From: an uncultured Prevotella sp.
GTDB taxonomy: Bacteria; Bacteroidota; Bacteroidia; Bacteroidales; Bacteroidaceae
NCBI GenBank assembly: GCA_934254985.1
Contig: CAKQMS010000005.1
Location: 1-64,000 of the forward strand
Length of the DNA stretch: 64,000 nt
Direction of reading: 5' to 3'
This document shows positions 48,010 through 56,913 of this stretch, one piece after another. Under the pieces are notes generated by a model. The model saw nothing but the letters and a program-made list of their open reading frames with translations. It searched no databases and was not told the origin of the DNA. Within the stretch, counting starts at the first letter, position 1. Each line of letters starts with the position of its first letter. The position numbers and the translations under genes were made by a program.

Positions 48010-49617
48010 ATGCAACAGAAAATTATCATTCTCGATTTCGGTTCACAGACTACACAGCTCATCGGACGCCGTGTACGTGAACTCGATACCTTCTGCGAGA
48101 TACTTCCTTACAACAAGTATCCCGAAGATGACAGCGACGTGATAGGTGTTATTCTTAGCGGTTCGCCATATTCAGTTCACGACCCAGAGGCTTTCAAGGT
48201 AGACCTCTCTCGTTTTATGGGTCGCTTGCCTGTTCTTGGCATCTGCTATGGTGCACAGTTTATCTCTCATTCTCTTGGTGGAAAGGTTGAGAAGGCAGAC
48301 TCTCGCGAGTATGGTCGTGCTCATCTTCAGACTGTAGACAAGACAAATCCTCTCTTCCTTGGTTTTGATGACAATTCTCAGGTTTGGATGAGTCATGGTG
48401 ATACCATCACCGCTATCCCAGAGGGATTCAAGTGTATTGCTTCTACTGCCGATGTGAAATATGCCAGCTATACCAATGGCAAGGATGTATGGGCAGTACA
48501 GTTCCACCCAGAGGTGTTCCACACAGTACAGGGCACACAGCTGTTGAAGAACTTCGTTGTAGGCATCTGTGGTTCTGAGCAGAGCTGGAGCGCAGACTCT
48601 TTCGTTGACACAACAGTAGCAGAACTTAAGGCTCAGCTTGGCGATGACAAGGTTATTCTCGGTCTTTCTGGTGGTGTAGACTCATCAGTAGCAGCAGTAT
48701 TGCTTCATCGTGCAATTGGCAAGAACCTTACCTGTATCTTTGTTGACCATGGCATGTTGCGCAAGAACGAGTTCCGTGATGTTATGCACGACTATGAGTG
48801 CTTGGGCTTGAATGTTATTGGTGTAGATGCAAGCGAGAAGTTCTTTGCTGACCTTGCTGGTGTTACAGATCCTGAGCAGAAGCGTAAGATTATCGGTCGC
48901 GACTTCGTAGAGGTTTTCAATGCTGAGGCTAAGAAGATTGAAGGTGCTAAGTGGCTTGCACAGGGCACTATCTATCCTGATCGTATCGAGAGCTTGAATA
49001 TCACAGGAAAAGTTATCAAGAGCCATCATAATGTGGGTGGTCTTCCTAAGGAGATGCACCTTCAGCTTTGTGAGCCATTGAAATGGTTGTTCAAGGATGA
49101 GGTTCGTCGCGTAGGTCGCTCTTTGGGTATGCCTGAGCATCTCATCACTCGTCATCCTTTCCCTGGTCCTGGTCTTGCAGTTCGTATTCTTGGCGATATC
49201 ACTCCTGATAAGGTTCGCATTCTTCAGGATGCTGACGATATCTATATCCGCGGATTGCGCAACTATAAGGTTAAGCTCTCTGGCGAAGAGGCTCGTTTGG
49301 TTCTTGCTGCTGGCGTTCCTGCCAACATGCAGAATGGCGAGATAGAGGTTTCGCTCTACGACCAGATTTGGCAGGCTGGTACAGTATTGCTCTCTACAGT
49401 TCGTAGCGTAGGTGTTATGGGCGATGAGCGTACATACGAACATCCAGTTGCTTTGCGTGCTGTTACATCTACCGATGCTATGACAGCTGACTGGGCACAT
49501 CTTCCATACGATTTCATGGCTAAGGTTAGCAACGAGATTATCAACAAGGTGCGTGGCGTAAACCGCGTATGCTATGATATCTCTTCAAAGCCACCTTCAA
49601 CAATAGAGTGGGAGTAG
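48010..49617 (+). CDS. guaA: GMP synthase (glutamine-hydrolysing)
   Basis: A 535-residue two-domain enzyme: a class I glutamine amidotransferase (Cys in LGICYGAQF, about residue 79; His/Glu in QFHPEVFHT, about 165) and an ATP-pyrophosphatase with the PP-loop [10 protein letters not shown] (about 217), then the dimerisation domain (ending KPPSTIEWE). It converts XMP to GMP. It lies 66 bases after the MurU-like gene; no clear promoter is visible in the gap, so the two may be cotranscribed. No purine riboswitch-like structure was seen. Confidence 0.98.
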   Translation: MQQKIIILDFGSQTTQLIGRRVRELDTFCEILPYNKYPEDDSDVIGVILSGSPYSVHDPEAFKVDLSRFMGRLPVLGICYGAQFISHSLGGKVEKADSREYGRAHLQTVDKTNPLFLGFDDNSQVWMSHGDTITAIPEGFKCIASTADVKYASYTNGKDVWAVQFHPEVFHTVQGTQLLKNFVVGICGSEQSWSADSFVDTTVAELKAQLGDDKVILGLSGGVDSSVAAVLLHRAIGKNLTCIFVDHGMLRKNEFRDVMHDYECLGLNVIGVDASEKFFADLAGVTDPEQKRKIIGRDFVEVFNAEAKKIEGAKWLAQGTIYPDRIESLNITGKVIKSHHNVGGLPKEMHLQLCEPLKWLFKDEVRRVGRSLGMPEHLITRHPFPGPGLAVRILGDITPDKVRILQDADDIYIRGLRNYKVKLSGEEARLVLAAGVPANMQNGEIEVSLYDQIWQAGTVLLSTVRSVGVMGDERTYEHPVALRAVTSTDAMTADWAHLPYDFMAKVSNEIINKVRGVNRVCYDISSKPPSTIEWE

Positions 49618-49619
49618 GA

Positions 49620-49652
49620 AAGTGAAGAACGAAGAGTGAAGAGTGAAGAATT
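49620..49652. repeat. GTGAAGA repeat modules after guaA
   Basis: The modules of 43398-43430 recur here in a different order (the GTGAAGAACGAAGA module first). A complementary ACTCTTC follows at 49656-49662 and can form a stem with the array. Confidence 0.65.
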
Positions 49653-49679
49653 CTATACTCTTCCTACATAATATAAATG

Positions 49680-49715
49680 AGGCAGATAATCCGTGTGGGT
49701 TATCTGCCTTGTTGT
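49680..49715 (+). terminator. Terminator between convergent guaA and MATE genes
   Basis: A 13-bp stem with one G-U pair (AGGCAGATAATCC with GGGTTATCTGCCT), GTGT loop, followed by TGTTGTTTT. It may serve both genes. Confidence 0.75.
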
Positions 49716-49723
49716 TTTAATAG

Positions 49724-51073
49724 TTATAACGCCATCTTCTTTACCTTTCGCCAATGAACGGCATAGAGGATGAGCATCAATGCTCCTGTGATAGCCCATG
49801 ATATAGGGTAGACCATCATAAGGTGGAAGAAGTCGTTGTATTGTGGTAATATCATGAATACCCATACCATACGAAGCAGACATGTGCCGACGATGGTGAT
49901 GATAGTAGGCTCTACCGACCTGCCCATACCTCGCATGGCAGAACCAGAAATCTCGTAGGTGGCAGCAATAAACTGGAAGGCAAGAGCCGTGTGCATTCTT
50001 ATGTTGCCGTAGTCGATAACCGTAGGGTCGGTAGAGAAAAGACTAAGCACATAGTGGTACTGCCATGTGAACGACCAGTTTGCCAAAGCACAAGTCAATG
50101 CTGCTAATCCTAAGCAAATCCAGAATACACGGTTTACGCGGTCTAACTTTCCTGCACCATAGTTCTGACCTATAAACGAGATTGCGGCACCATTGAATGC
50201 AGCAATAATGAAATAGCAATAGTATTCGAAGTTTACTGCTGCTGCCGAACCAGCTATAGCTCCATAGCCATAGCCGTTGATGGCTGTCTGCACAACAACA
50301 TTCGACAACGAGAATACCATACCCTGGACTCCTGCCGGTACGCCAATCTGCAACATGCGCTTCAACTCTCGCCATTCTATATGTAGACGCTTAAGTTGAT
50401 AAGGTTCCTTTTCGTGCAACAACATGTATACTATCAAGCCTGCACTCACCGCATTAGCTATCGAAGTAGCTATAGCCACGCCAGCCACACTCATATTGAA
50501 GACGATGACGAGGACAAGGTTGAGGATGGTATTCACGATTCCTGCCACCACCAATATATATAATGGTCGGCGTGTGTCGCCCATACTTCTGAATATGGCA
50601 GAGCCGAAATTGAATATCATGAAGAATGGTATGCCCAAGAAATATATGCGCAGATATGTGACTGCCATATCAAGAACGTCGGGTGGGGTGTCCATCAATT
50701 CAAGGATAGGACGAGCCACACATATTCCTAATACCATAAGAAACAGTCCACTCGCCACAGCCACCATGCCTACGGTGCTCACAGCATCTTGAATACTCTT
50801 CTTGTCATTTTGTCCTATATGGTTGGATATTATCACGTTGGCACCCATCGATATGCCCACAAAGAGGTTGATGAGAAGATTTATCACAGGCGTGTTACTG
50901 CCCACAGCAGCCAAAGCCTGGCTACTTGCAAATCTTCCCACTACCGCCACGTCGATAGAATTGAACAACTGCTGCAACAAGCTGCTTGCTGCCAAAGGTA
51001 GCGCAAGCATGACAATCTTCTTGAGCAGCGGCCCATTGAGCATGTCAATTTGGTATCTTGAATTGGTTGCCAT
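49724..51073 (-). CDS. MATE family efflux transporter
   Basis: A 449-residue polytopic membrane protein with about twelve hydrophobic helices. The opening GPLLKKIVMLALPLAASSLLQ and the internal repeat typical of the MATE family (LQIGVPAGVQGMVFSLSNVV) are clear. MATE proteins export cationic drugs or metabolites in exchange for Na+ or H+. It is the last gene of a three-gene minus-strand operon, 51 bases after the iron-sulfur flavoprotein. The substrate is not predictable from sequence. Confidence 0.92.
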   Translation of the reverse strand: MATNSRYQIDMLNGPLLKKIVMLALPLAASSLLQQLFNSIDVAVVGRFASSQALAAVGSNTPVINLLINLFVGISMGANVIISNHIGQNDKKSIQDAVSTVGMVAVASGLFLMVLGICVARPILELMDTPPDVLDMAVTYLRIYFLGIPFFMIFNFGSAIFRSMGDTRRPLYILVVAGIVNTILNLVLVIVFNMSVAGVAIATSIANAVSAGLIVYMLLHEKEPYQLKRLHIEWRELKRMLQIGVPAGVQGMVFSLSNVVVQTAINGYGYGAIAGSAAAVNFEYYCYFIIAAFNGAAISFIGQNYGAGKLDRVNRVFWICLGLAALTCALANWSFTWQYHYVLSLFSTDPTVIDYGNIRMHTALAFQFIAATYEISGSAMRGMGRSVEPTIITIVGTCLLRMVWVFMILPQYNDFFHLMMVYPISWAITGALMLILYAVHWRKVKKMAL

Positions 51074-51124
51074 ATCCGAGAGTGTTATCCTTTTTTATTA
51101 TTCCTCGCAAATAGCGAAAACTGT

Positions 51125-51748
51125 TTATCTTATGAAGTTGGTCTTTACTGCAGCCTCATGCTCTGGGAGCTCTATGCCAGCATTCTTGCCAGCTTCGATA
51201 CATTTCAGCATCCATGCCATGTTGCGACCCAACTGGCGCATAATCTGCATACCCTCAAGGTCTTGCTTCACTTCCTCAGGCTTGTTGCCATGCACTTGGT
51301 TCCAATATTGTGATGATACCACAGGCATATTAGAGATTGTGAAATAGCGGTTGATATCCTCGAAAGCTCCTTGAGCGCCACCACGACGGCAGCTAACAAC
51401 TACTGCTGCAGGCTTATTGAAGAACAAAGCTTGCTTAGAGCAGAATGCACGGTCCATGAATGGCTTGATGAAGCCTGAAGGACCGGCAAAGTGGACAGGT
51501 GTGCCAAATACGAAACCATCTACTTCGCCCACCTTGTCAAGAAAGGCATTCACGGTATCGTCGTTATACCAGCAACGCTTTGTTGCGCTACATTTGCCGC
51601 AACCTATGCATCCCATTATTGCTTTGTTGCCACACCAAAACTCCTCAGTCTCGATGCCGAGGCGTTCTAATTCGCTTGCTACTTCTCTAAGAGCTGTGTG
51701 AGTGCAGCCATCCTTGTGCTGACTGCCATTTACCAATAATACTTTCAT
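51125..51748 (-). CDS. Iron-sulfur flavoprotein (NADPH-dependent FMN reductase fold)
   Basis: A 207-residue protein from the ATG at 51748 (MKVLLVNGSQHKDG); the longer frame adds nine poorly supported residues. The flavodoxin-like phosphate loop (NGSQHKDGCTHTA) and the compact cysteine motif CIGCGKCSATKRC (C-x2-C-x2-C-x5-C) match the Isf type of iron-sulfur flavoproteins with FMN and a 4Fe-4S cluster. Such proteins handle electron transfer or oxidant detoxification in anaerobes. It sits between a nitronate-monooxygenase-like gene and a MATE exporter. Its electron partner is unknown. Confidence 0.85.
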   Translation of the reverse strand: MKVLLVNGSQHKDGCTHTALREVASELERLGIETEEFWCGNKAIMGCIGCGKCSATKRCWYNDDTVNAFLDKVGEVDGFVFGTPVHFAGPSGFIKPFMDRAFCSKQALFFNKPAAVVVSCRRGGAQGAFEDINRYFTISNMPVVSSQYWNQVHGNKPEEVKQDLEGMQIMRQLGRNMAWMLKCIEAGKNAGIELPEHEAAVKTNFIR

Positions 51749-51783
51749 TGTTTTATTCTTTTTAAATCCTTTCAATAATGCCG

Positions 51784-52728
51784 TTATAGCATTTTTATTC
51801 TATCTATGGTTTCCTGATATTCTCTCATTATGTGCGACATGCAGTCTGCCACACTATCTATCGACGATATGCTTGATGCAATCTGACCAATCTCTATCTC
51901 GCCATTCTCAATGTCGCCCTCGAAGATGCCACGCTTGGTAGCTTTCTCGCCGAGCAATGCTCGCAACTCGTCGGCAGAAGCACCATTAGCTTCAGCTTCG
52001 GCAATGCGATTGAATAGTTGATTGCGAAGCAGACGCGAAGGAGCAATCTTCTTCAAACATAGCATGGTGTCGCCTTCGTTGGCAGAGATACAAGCCAATT
52101 TGAAAGCTTCCGAAGCGCTACTCTCTTTGGTTAGAGCAAAGGCTGTACCTATCTGCACACCCTCAGCACCAAGAGCCATTGCTGCTACCATAGCCTGACC
52201 TGAAGCAATACCGCCAGCAGCAATAAGGGGTAGGGTAGTGGCTTTGCGAACCTGAGGAATAAGAGTCATCGTAGTAGATTCCTCTCTACCATTATGTCCG
52301 CCAGCTTCGAAACCTTCGGCAACGATAGCATCTACGCCAGCCTCTTCGCATTTCTTGGCAAACTTGCTGCTCGACACTACATGTGCAACCAATATGCCAT
52401 GCTCATGAAACCATTGAGTGTATTTCTTCGGACTACCAGCAGAAGTGAAGACTATCTTAACGCCTTCTTCAACGATGATATCCAATAAATTTTCCATATC
52501 AGGATACATCAACGGTATGTTAACACCCCAAGGCTTAGATGTTGCAGCCTTAGTCTTGCGGATATGTTCGCGCAGAGTGTCGGGATGCATAGAGCCTGCA
52601 CCCAAGAGTCCTAAGCCTCCAGCATTGCTTACCGCAGCAGCCAGTCGCCAACCGCTACACCAAACCATTCCTCCTGCCACTATCGGAAGTTCTATTCCGA
52701 AGAGCTTGCATATTCTGTTGTCGTTCAT
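51784..52728 (-). CDS. Nitronate monooxygenase / FabK-like FMN oxidoreductase
   Basis: A 314-residue TIM-barrel flavoprotein from the ATG at 52728 (MNDNRICKLFGIELPIVAGG). The family motif is GGLGLLGAG near residue 40; AEGFEAGGHNGRE and IAAGGIASGQAMVAAMALGA form the FMN site. Homologues act on nitronates or reduce enoyl-ACP (FabK); sequence alone does not separate the two here. It is the first gene of a three-gene operon with an iron-sulfur flavoprotein (35 bases downstream) and a MATE exporter. The ATG at 52812 lies at the -33 region of the predicted promoter and is rejected. Confidence 0.85.
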   Translation of the reverse strand: MNDNRICKLFGIELPIVAGGMVWCSGWRLAAAVSNAGGLGLLGAGSMHPDTLREHIRKTKAATSKPWGVNIPLMYPDMENLLDIIVEEGVKIVFTSAGSPKKYTQWFHEHGILVAHVVSSSKFAKKCEEAGVDAIVAEGFEAGGHNGREESTTMTLIPQVRKATTLPLIAAGGIASGQAMVAAMALGAEGVQIGTAFALTKESSASEAFKLACISANEGDTMLCLKKIAPSRLLRNQLFNRIAEAEANGASADELRALLGEKATKRGIFEGDIENGEIEIGQIASSISSIDSVADCMSHIMREYQETIDRIKML

Positions 52729-52781
52729 GATTAATGATATTGTGATTCTAAGATGTTGCTCATTATTATAATGTTGCTTTG

Positions 52782-52813
52782 CAAAAGTAGACAAAAATGT
52801 TGAGCCAAACAAA
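52782..52813 (-). promoter_or_regulatory. Promoter of the FMN oxidoreductase operon
   Basis: On the minus strand: TTTG (52813-52810), 20-base spacer, TACTTTTG (52789-52782). It is divergent from the promoter at 52851-52881 and supports the start at 52728. Confidence 0.75.
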
Positions 52814-52850
52814 TAATGTCGTTATAATGACAGCTTTTGCTGCCATATAC

Positions 52851-52881
52851 TTGTGGATGTCGATATAAAAAGCTACTTTTG
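52851..52881 (+). promoter_or_regulatory. Promoter of the TIGR02757 gene
   Basis: TTG (52851-52853), 20-base spacer, TACTTTTG (52874-52881), 22 bases before the ATG at 52904. Confidence 0.7.
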
Positions 52882-52903
52882 CATTATATAAAACCAACAT
52901 CAC

Positions 52904-53665
52904 ATGATAAACAACGATACTGCCAACTTGCTGCGTGAGTTGGCTGAAAAATATGAAACACCCGACTTTATCAATGGCGACCCTTCATGGTTTATGCACC
53001 AAGTGGCGGGACGCGAAAACCAAGAAGCAACAGCCTTTGTGGCTTCGTGCCTAAGCTATGGTTCGCGCAAGCAGTTTCTGCCAAAGATACAGCAGTTGCT
53101 CGACTTTGCCAAAGGCAATATCTATGAATGGATAAAGACAGGCGAATATGCATGCAATATTCCGCCCACCAAAGACTGCTTCTATCGCCTTTATGACTAT
53201 GAGAAGATGAACGCTTTCTTTGGTATACTTCGCCACCTTATTATATTATATGGTTCGTTGGGCGAGTTTGCTCATGCAGCATCATCTAATCAATCGTCGG
53301 CAGATACTGATGTGGTGAAGGTTCTTGATGCTTTCGGTCGTTGGTTTGCCGATAGAGGAATGAAAGGCATAGTGCCGTTACCCAAATCGTCGTTGTGTAA
53401 ACGTCCTGTGATGTTTATGCGATGGATGGTTCGTGATGCTTCGCCTGTAGACCTCGGCTTGTGGGCAGACTTTATCGACAAGCGCAATCTCTTTATCCCT
53501 ATGGACACCCATGTGTTTCAGATGTCTACGCGCTTAGCTCTCCTGTCGCAGAAGACGGCTACATGGAAGTCGGTAGAATTGCTGCGCCAAATGATGCTCG
53601 AAGTATTCCCCGACGACCCTTCCAAAGGCGACTTCGCACTCTTTGGCTACGATGTTGATAAATAA
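52904..53665 (+). CDS. TIGR02757 family protein
   Basis: A 253-residue protein of a family found across Bacteroidetes, recognised by FINGDPSWFMHQVAGRENQE and the C-terminal LFIPMDTHVFQMSTRLALL and FPDDPSKGDFALFGYD segments. The helical fold with PMDTHV resembles HhH-type DNA glycosylases, but no activity is known to me. It is followed by a 50-residue protein 57 bases downstream that may be cotranscribed. Confidence 0.85.
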   Translation: MINNDTANLLRELAEKYETPDFINGDPSWFMHQVAGRENQEATAFVASCLSYGSRKQFLPKIQQLLDFAKGNIYEWIKTGEYACNIPPTKDCFYRLYDYEKMNAFFGILRHLIILYGSLGEFAHAASSNQSSADTDVVKVLDAFGRWFADRGMKGIVPLPKSSLCKRPVMFMRWMVRDASPVDLGLWADFIDKRNLFIPMDTHVFQMSTRLALLSQKTATWKSVELLRQMMLEVFPDDPSKGDFALFGYDVDK

Positions 53666-53722
53666 AAAGCATTCGTTGATTATCTTATACCCAACTAAAT
53701 AATTATAAAAGCCCTAATAGCA

Positions 53723-53875
53723 ATGGCAAAAACATACACCACCTTCGGTTCCAACTCTTCCGACCTTCGTAGAGAAGAGTTGATACGCATGATAACCCAC
53801 TCGGTAGAAAACCTCAGTTCGGCAGAGCTTGAGGCTCTATACTATGATATGCTGACGAAAGACTATATTAGATAG
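53723..53875 (+). CDS. Small protein of 50 residues
   Basis: ATG at 53723 to TAG at 53873-53875, encoding MAKTYTTFGSNSSDLRREEL and then a helical stretch with LSSAELEALYYDMLTKDYIR. The composition is protein-like: amphipathic helices, no low complexity. It follows the TIGR02757 gene and precedes a palindrome-rich gap. I recognise no family; conservation would decide if it is real. Confidence 0.5.
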   Translation: MAKTYTTFGSNSSDLRREELIRMITHSVENLSSAELEALYYDMLTKDYIR

Positions 53876-53904
53876 CTTTCTTCTATGAATAATCAAGGCT
53901 TTCA

Positions 53905-53990
53905 ATGCGACTATCCTCATCGGCTTACGCGACTATTCGCATAAGCAAATACGAATAGTCGCATAAGCCGATGCGAGTAGTCGCATAATT
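53905..53990. repeat. Array of GCGACTA/TAGTCGC words with a 21-position inverted repeat
   Basis: Words GCGACTA (53907, 53929) and their reverse complement TAGTCGC (53956, 53978) alternate, with a long inverted repeat (arms 53919-53939 and 53952-53972, 20 of 21 paired, 12-base loop). GCATAA follows three of the words. It lies in the gap between convergent genes, like the AGTACC array at 37939-38040 but with different words. Confidence 0.8.
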
Positions 53991-54010
53991 AGATGTAAGT
54001 ATAGGCATAT

Positions 54011-54054
54011 AAAAAAGGTATACACCTTTAATATTAAAAGACGTATACCTTAGT
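54011..54054 (-). terminator. Terminator of mscL
   Basis: Inverted repeat AAGGTATAC (54015-54023) / GTATACCTT (54043-54051). Read on the minus strand the stem is followed by a T-run. It lies 24 bases past the mscL stop codon. Confidence 0.7.
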
Positions 54055-54074
54055 TAGAAATGTGGAAGTTCTTA

Positions 54075-54503
54075 TTATTGCTTGTTCTTTAGCAAATCGC
54101 GTATTTCCATCAATAGCTTCTCTTCTGCCGATGGCTCAGGCTTTGGAGCAGGCTTAGCAGCCTCTTCTTTCTGCTTGCGTGCCAGCTTATTGATAAACTT
54201 AACGAGCATGAAAACGCAGAATGCTATGATCACGAAGTCGAGCAGAGTTTGAATGAAATTACCATAGTTTATGGTGGCTGCAGCCATAGTCTCAACGCCA
54301 GGAATCTCTACTTGAGGCAAAGTGAACTTAAGGTCGGTGAAGTTTACACCACCAATAAGCCAACCAATAGGAGGCATGATAATGTCGTCGACGATTGACG
54401 ATACAATCTTACCAAAAGCACCGCCGATGATAACACCGACAGCCATGTCTACTGCGTTGCCTTTAACGGCAAACGCCTTGAATTCATTTAGAAATTTTCC
54501 CAT
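54075..54503 (-). CDS. mscL: Large-conductance mechanosensitive channel MscL
   Basis: A 142-residue protein with [20 protein letters not shown] (pore helix TM1), [20 protein letters not shown], a second hydrophobic helix ([20 protein letters not shown]) and a charged C-terminal helix ([13 protein letters not shown]). MscL forms a pentamer that opens on osmotic downshock. Length and motifs are normal. It is divergent from gapA; its stop faces the small-protein gene. Confidence 0.97.
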   Translation of the reverse strand: MGKFLNEFKAFAVKGNAVDMAVGVIIGGAFGKIVSSIVDDIIMPPIGWLIGGVNFTDLKFTLPQVEIPGVETMAAATINYGNFIQTLLDFVIIAFCVFMLVKFINKLARKQKEEAAKPAPKPEPSAEEKLLMEIRDLLKNKQ

Positions 54504-54650
54504 TAGTGTTTGTTTTTATGTTTCTGTTTGTAATATAGAGTTGTCAGTATGACTATTTAAGCACGGATGAATATCCGCATAACATTGGTCTTAATGATAT
54601 TTTTATATTATTTAATACATCTTTTGGCTGCAAATATAGAAAATAATTCG

Positions 54651-54658
54651 TAACTTTG
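54651..54658 (+). promoter_or_regulatory. -7 element (TAACTTTG) of gapA
   Basis: TAACTTTG lies 124 bases before the gapA ATG; TTTTG at 54622-54626 is the nearest -33 candidate but at a long spacing of 24 bases. This gives a leader of about 115 bases with no clear structure. Confidence 0.5.
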
Positions 54659-54781
54659 CGCTCGTAAATAAGAAAAAATGCTCAATAGTATTGCTTTTTG
54701 AATGTTTCAGTTCGATAGCAAACACTTAAAAGTTCATTTGGGTAAAAATTATTTCAACCATTAATTTAAATATTAAACAAA

Positions 54782-55810
54782 ATGACAAAAGTTGCTATTA
54801 ACGGCTTCGGCCGTATTGGTCGTCTGGCTTTCCGTCAGATGTTTGAGGCAGAGGGTTATGAGGTAGTTGCTATCAACGACCTTACATCTCCAAAAATGTT
54901 GGCTCACCTTCTTAAGTATGATACAGCACAGGGTGGCTTCGCTGGCAAGTACGGTGAGGGCAAGCACACTGTAGAGGCAACAGACAACTCTATCATCGTT
55001 GATGGTAAGGAAATCACTATCTACGCTAAGCCAAACGCAGCTGAGCTTCCTTGGGGTGAGCTTGGTGTTGACGTAGTACTTGAGTGCACAGGTTTCTATA
55101 CATCTAAGGAGAAGGCTTCTGCACACCTCACAGCAGGTGCTAAGAAGGTAGTTATCTCAGCTCCAGCTGGTAACGATCTCCCTACTATCGTTTACAATAC
55201 AAACCACAAGACTTTGACTCCAGCAGATACAGTTATCTCTGCAGCTTCTTGTACAACTAACTGCTTGGCTCCTATGGCTTACGCTTTGAACAAGTATGCT
55301 GCTATCCAGTCTGGTATCATGTCTACAATCCACGCTTACACAGGCGACCAGATGATTCTTGATGGTCCTCAGCGTAAGGGCGACCTCCGTCGTTCACGTG
55401 CAGGTGCTCAGAACATCGTTCCTAACTCAACAGGTGCTGCTAAGGCTATCGGTCTCGTAATTCCTGAGTTGAACGGTAAGTTGATCGGTTCTGCACAGCG
55501 CGTTCCAACTCCTACAGGTTCTACAACTATCCTCGTAGCTGTTGTTAAGGGTAAGGACGTAACTGTTGAGGGTATCAACGCTGCAATGAAGGCTGCTTCT
55601 AACGAGAGCTTCGGTTACAACGACGAGCAGATCGTTTCTTCTGATATCATCGGTATGCGTTTCGGTTCTCTCTTCGATGCTACTCAGACAATGGTTAGCA
55701 AGATCGACGACGACACATATCAGGTACAGGTAGTTTCTTGGTACGACAATGAGAACTCTTATACTTCTCAGATGGTTCGTACTATCAAGTACCTCGCAGA
55801 GTTGAAGTAA
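54782..55810 (+). CDS. gapA: Glyceraldehyde-3-phosphate dehydrogenase
   Basis: A 342-residue type I GAPDH: NAD-binding [15 protein letters not shown] at the N-terminus, catalytic Cys in [12 protein letters not shown] (about 158), and [15 protein letters not shown] at the C-terminus. It catalyses the oxidative phosphorylation of glyceraldehyde-3-phosphate in glycolysis. Codon use is strongly biased, as expected for a highly expressed gene. Followed by a strong terminator at 55842. Confidence 0.98.
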   Translation: MTKVAINGFGRIGRLAFRQMFEAEGYEVVAINDLTSPKMLAHLLKYDTAQGGFAGKYGEGKHTVEATDNSIIVDGKEITIYAKPNAAELPWGELGVDVVLECTGFYTSKEKASAHLTAGAKKVVISAPAGNDLPTIVYNTNHKTLTPADTVISAASCTTNCLAPMAYALNKYAAIQSGIMSTIHAYTGDQMILDGPQRKGDLRRSRAGAQNIVPNSTGAAKAIGLVIPELNGKLIGSAQRVPTPTGSTTILVAVVKGKDVTVEGINAAMKAASNESFGYNDEQIVSSDIIGMRFGSLFDATQTMVSKIDDDTYQVQVVSWYDNENSYTSQMVRTIKYLAELK

Positions 55811-55841
55811 TACCGCTAAAGCGATTACACAACAATAATAT

Positions 55842-55873
55842 AGCCTAGCATTGCAAAATGCTAGGCTTTTTTT
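55842..55873 (+). terminator. Terminator of gapA
   Basis: Perfect 11-bp stem AGCCTAGCATT / AATGCTAGGCT with loop GCAA, followed by a T-run. Confidence 0.92.
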
Positions 55874-55882
55874 GCTTAAAAG

Positions 55883-55927
55883 AGGAGTATGAAGCTTCAT
55901 TTCGTGGCTTCATACTCCTTTTTTTCT
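55883..55927 (+). terminator. Second, tandem terminator after gapA
   Basis: Perfect 13-bp stem AGGAGTATGAAGC / GCTTCATACTCCT, 11-base loop, T-run. Only 9 bases separate it from the first terminator. Confidence 0.85.
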
Positions 55928-55958
55928 CTTTCTTGGTTATCTATATCGGAAAATTTTG

Positions 55959-55966
55959 TATCTTTG
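55959..55966 (+). promoter_or_regulatory. -7 element (TATCTTTG) of miaA
   Basis: TATCTTTG ends 5 bases before the ATG at 55972, so the transcript would start at or next to the start codon. The -33 box is weak (TTG at 55933-55935, spacing 23; or TTAT at 55937). A frame extension upstream to 55858 would cross both terminators and is rejected. Confidence 0.6.
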
Positions 55967-55971
55967 CCAAC

Positions 55972-56913
55972 ATGAAACAAAGGTTGATAACGATATTGGG
56001 TCCTACGGCAAGCGGAAAGACTACGCTTGCTGCTAATCTTGCTGCCGTGATGGGTGGCGAGATTATTAGTGCCGACTCTCGCCAGGTGTATCGCAATATG
56101 GATATTGGAACAGGTAAAGATCTTGCCGATTATGTTGTTGATGGCAAACAGATACCTTATCATATTATAGATATTGCTGATGCTGGCACCAAATACAACC
56201 TATTCCGTTATCAGCAAGATTTCAATGATGCATACGAAGACATCACTAAGCGTGGTGTGCAACCAATATTATGTGGCGGAACAGGCTTGTATATCGAGGC
56301 TGTTCTTAAGGGTTATGCTTTGTCGCCTGTGCCACAAAATCCACAACTTAGAGAAAGTCTTGAAGGGAAGTCGCTCGCTGAACTTACCGAAATGCTTAAG
56401 GCGCTTAAGCAGCAGACGGGAAGCAATATGCACAACCATTCGGATGTAGATACTGCTCAGCGTGCCATTAGAGCAATAGAGATAGAAACTTATAATCTTG
56501 AGAATAATCTCGGACAACGCGAGATGCCAGCTGTAGATTCCTTAGTGATAGGAGTAGATATCGACAGAGAGTTGCGACGACAGAAGATAACAAAACGTCT
56601 GCGTCAGCGCCTTGATGAAGGTATGGTCGATGAGATTCGCTCTATTCTTGATAGTGGAGTAGCTCCCGACGACCTTATCTATTATGGCTTGGAATATAAA
56701 TATGTGACAGAATATGTTATAGGTAAGCTTACATTCGAAGAGATGTTCTCTAAACTCCAGATAGCTATTCATCAGTTTGCCAAGCGACAGATGACATGGT
56801 TTAGAGGTATGGAGCGTCGCGGAACAAAGATTCATTGGATAGACGCAACACTACCTATGGACGAGAAAGTGGACCTAATTTTGAAACTCAATCAACAATA
56901 CACACAAGTATGA
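55972..56913 (+). CDS. miaA: tRNA dimethylallyltransferase
   Basis: A 313-residue protein starting MKQRLITILGPTASGKTTLA, with the P-loop GPTASGKT, SADSRQVYRNMDIGTGK and FAKRQMTWFR. It adds the dimethylallyl group to A37 of tRNAs that read UNN codons. The ATG at 55972 is chosen because it precedes the P-loop by the usual distance and fits the promoter. Its stop codon overlaps the start of the next gene in ATGA (56910-56913). Confidence 0.97.
   Translation: MKQRLITILGPTASGKTTLAANLAAVMGGEIISADSRQVYRNMDIGTGKDLADYVVDGKQIPYHIIDIADAGTKYNLFRYQQDFNDAYEDITKRGVQPILCGGTGLYIEAVLKGYALSPVPQNPQLRESLEGKSLAELTEMLKALKQQTGSNMHNHSDVDTAQRAIRAIEIETYNLENNLGQREMPAVDSLVIGVDIDRELRRQKITKRLRQRLDEGMVDEIRSILDSGVAPDDLIYYGLEYKYVTEYVIGKLTFEEMFSKLQIAIHQFAKRQMTWFRGMERRGTKIHWIDATLPMDEKVDLILKLNQQYTQV

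Noticed and set aside
55858..55971. N-terminal extension of MiaA from 55858
   Set aside because: It would translate through two terminator hairpins and the promoter; the ATG at 55972 gives the P-loop at normal distance.
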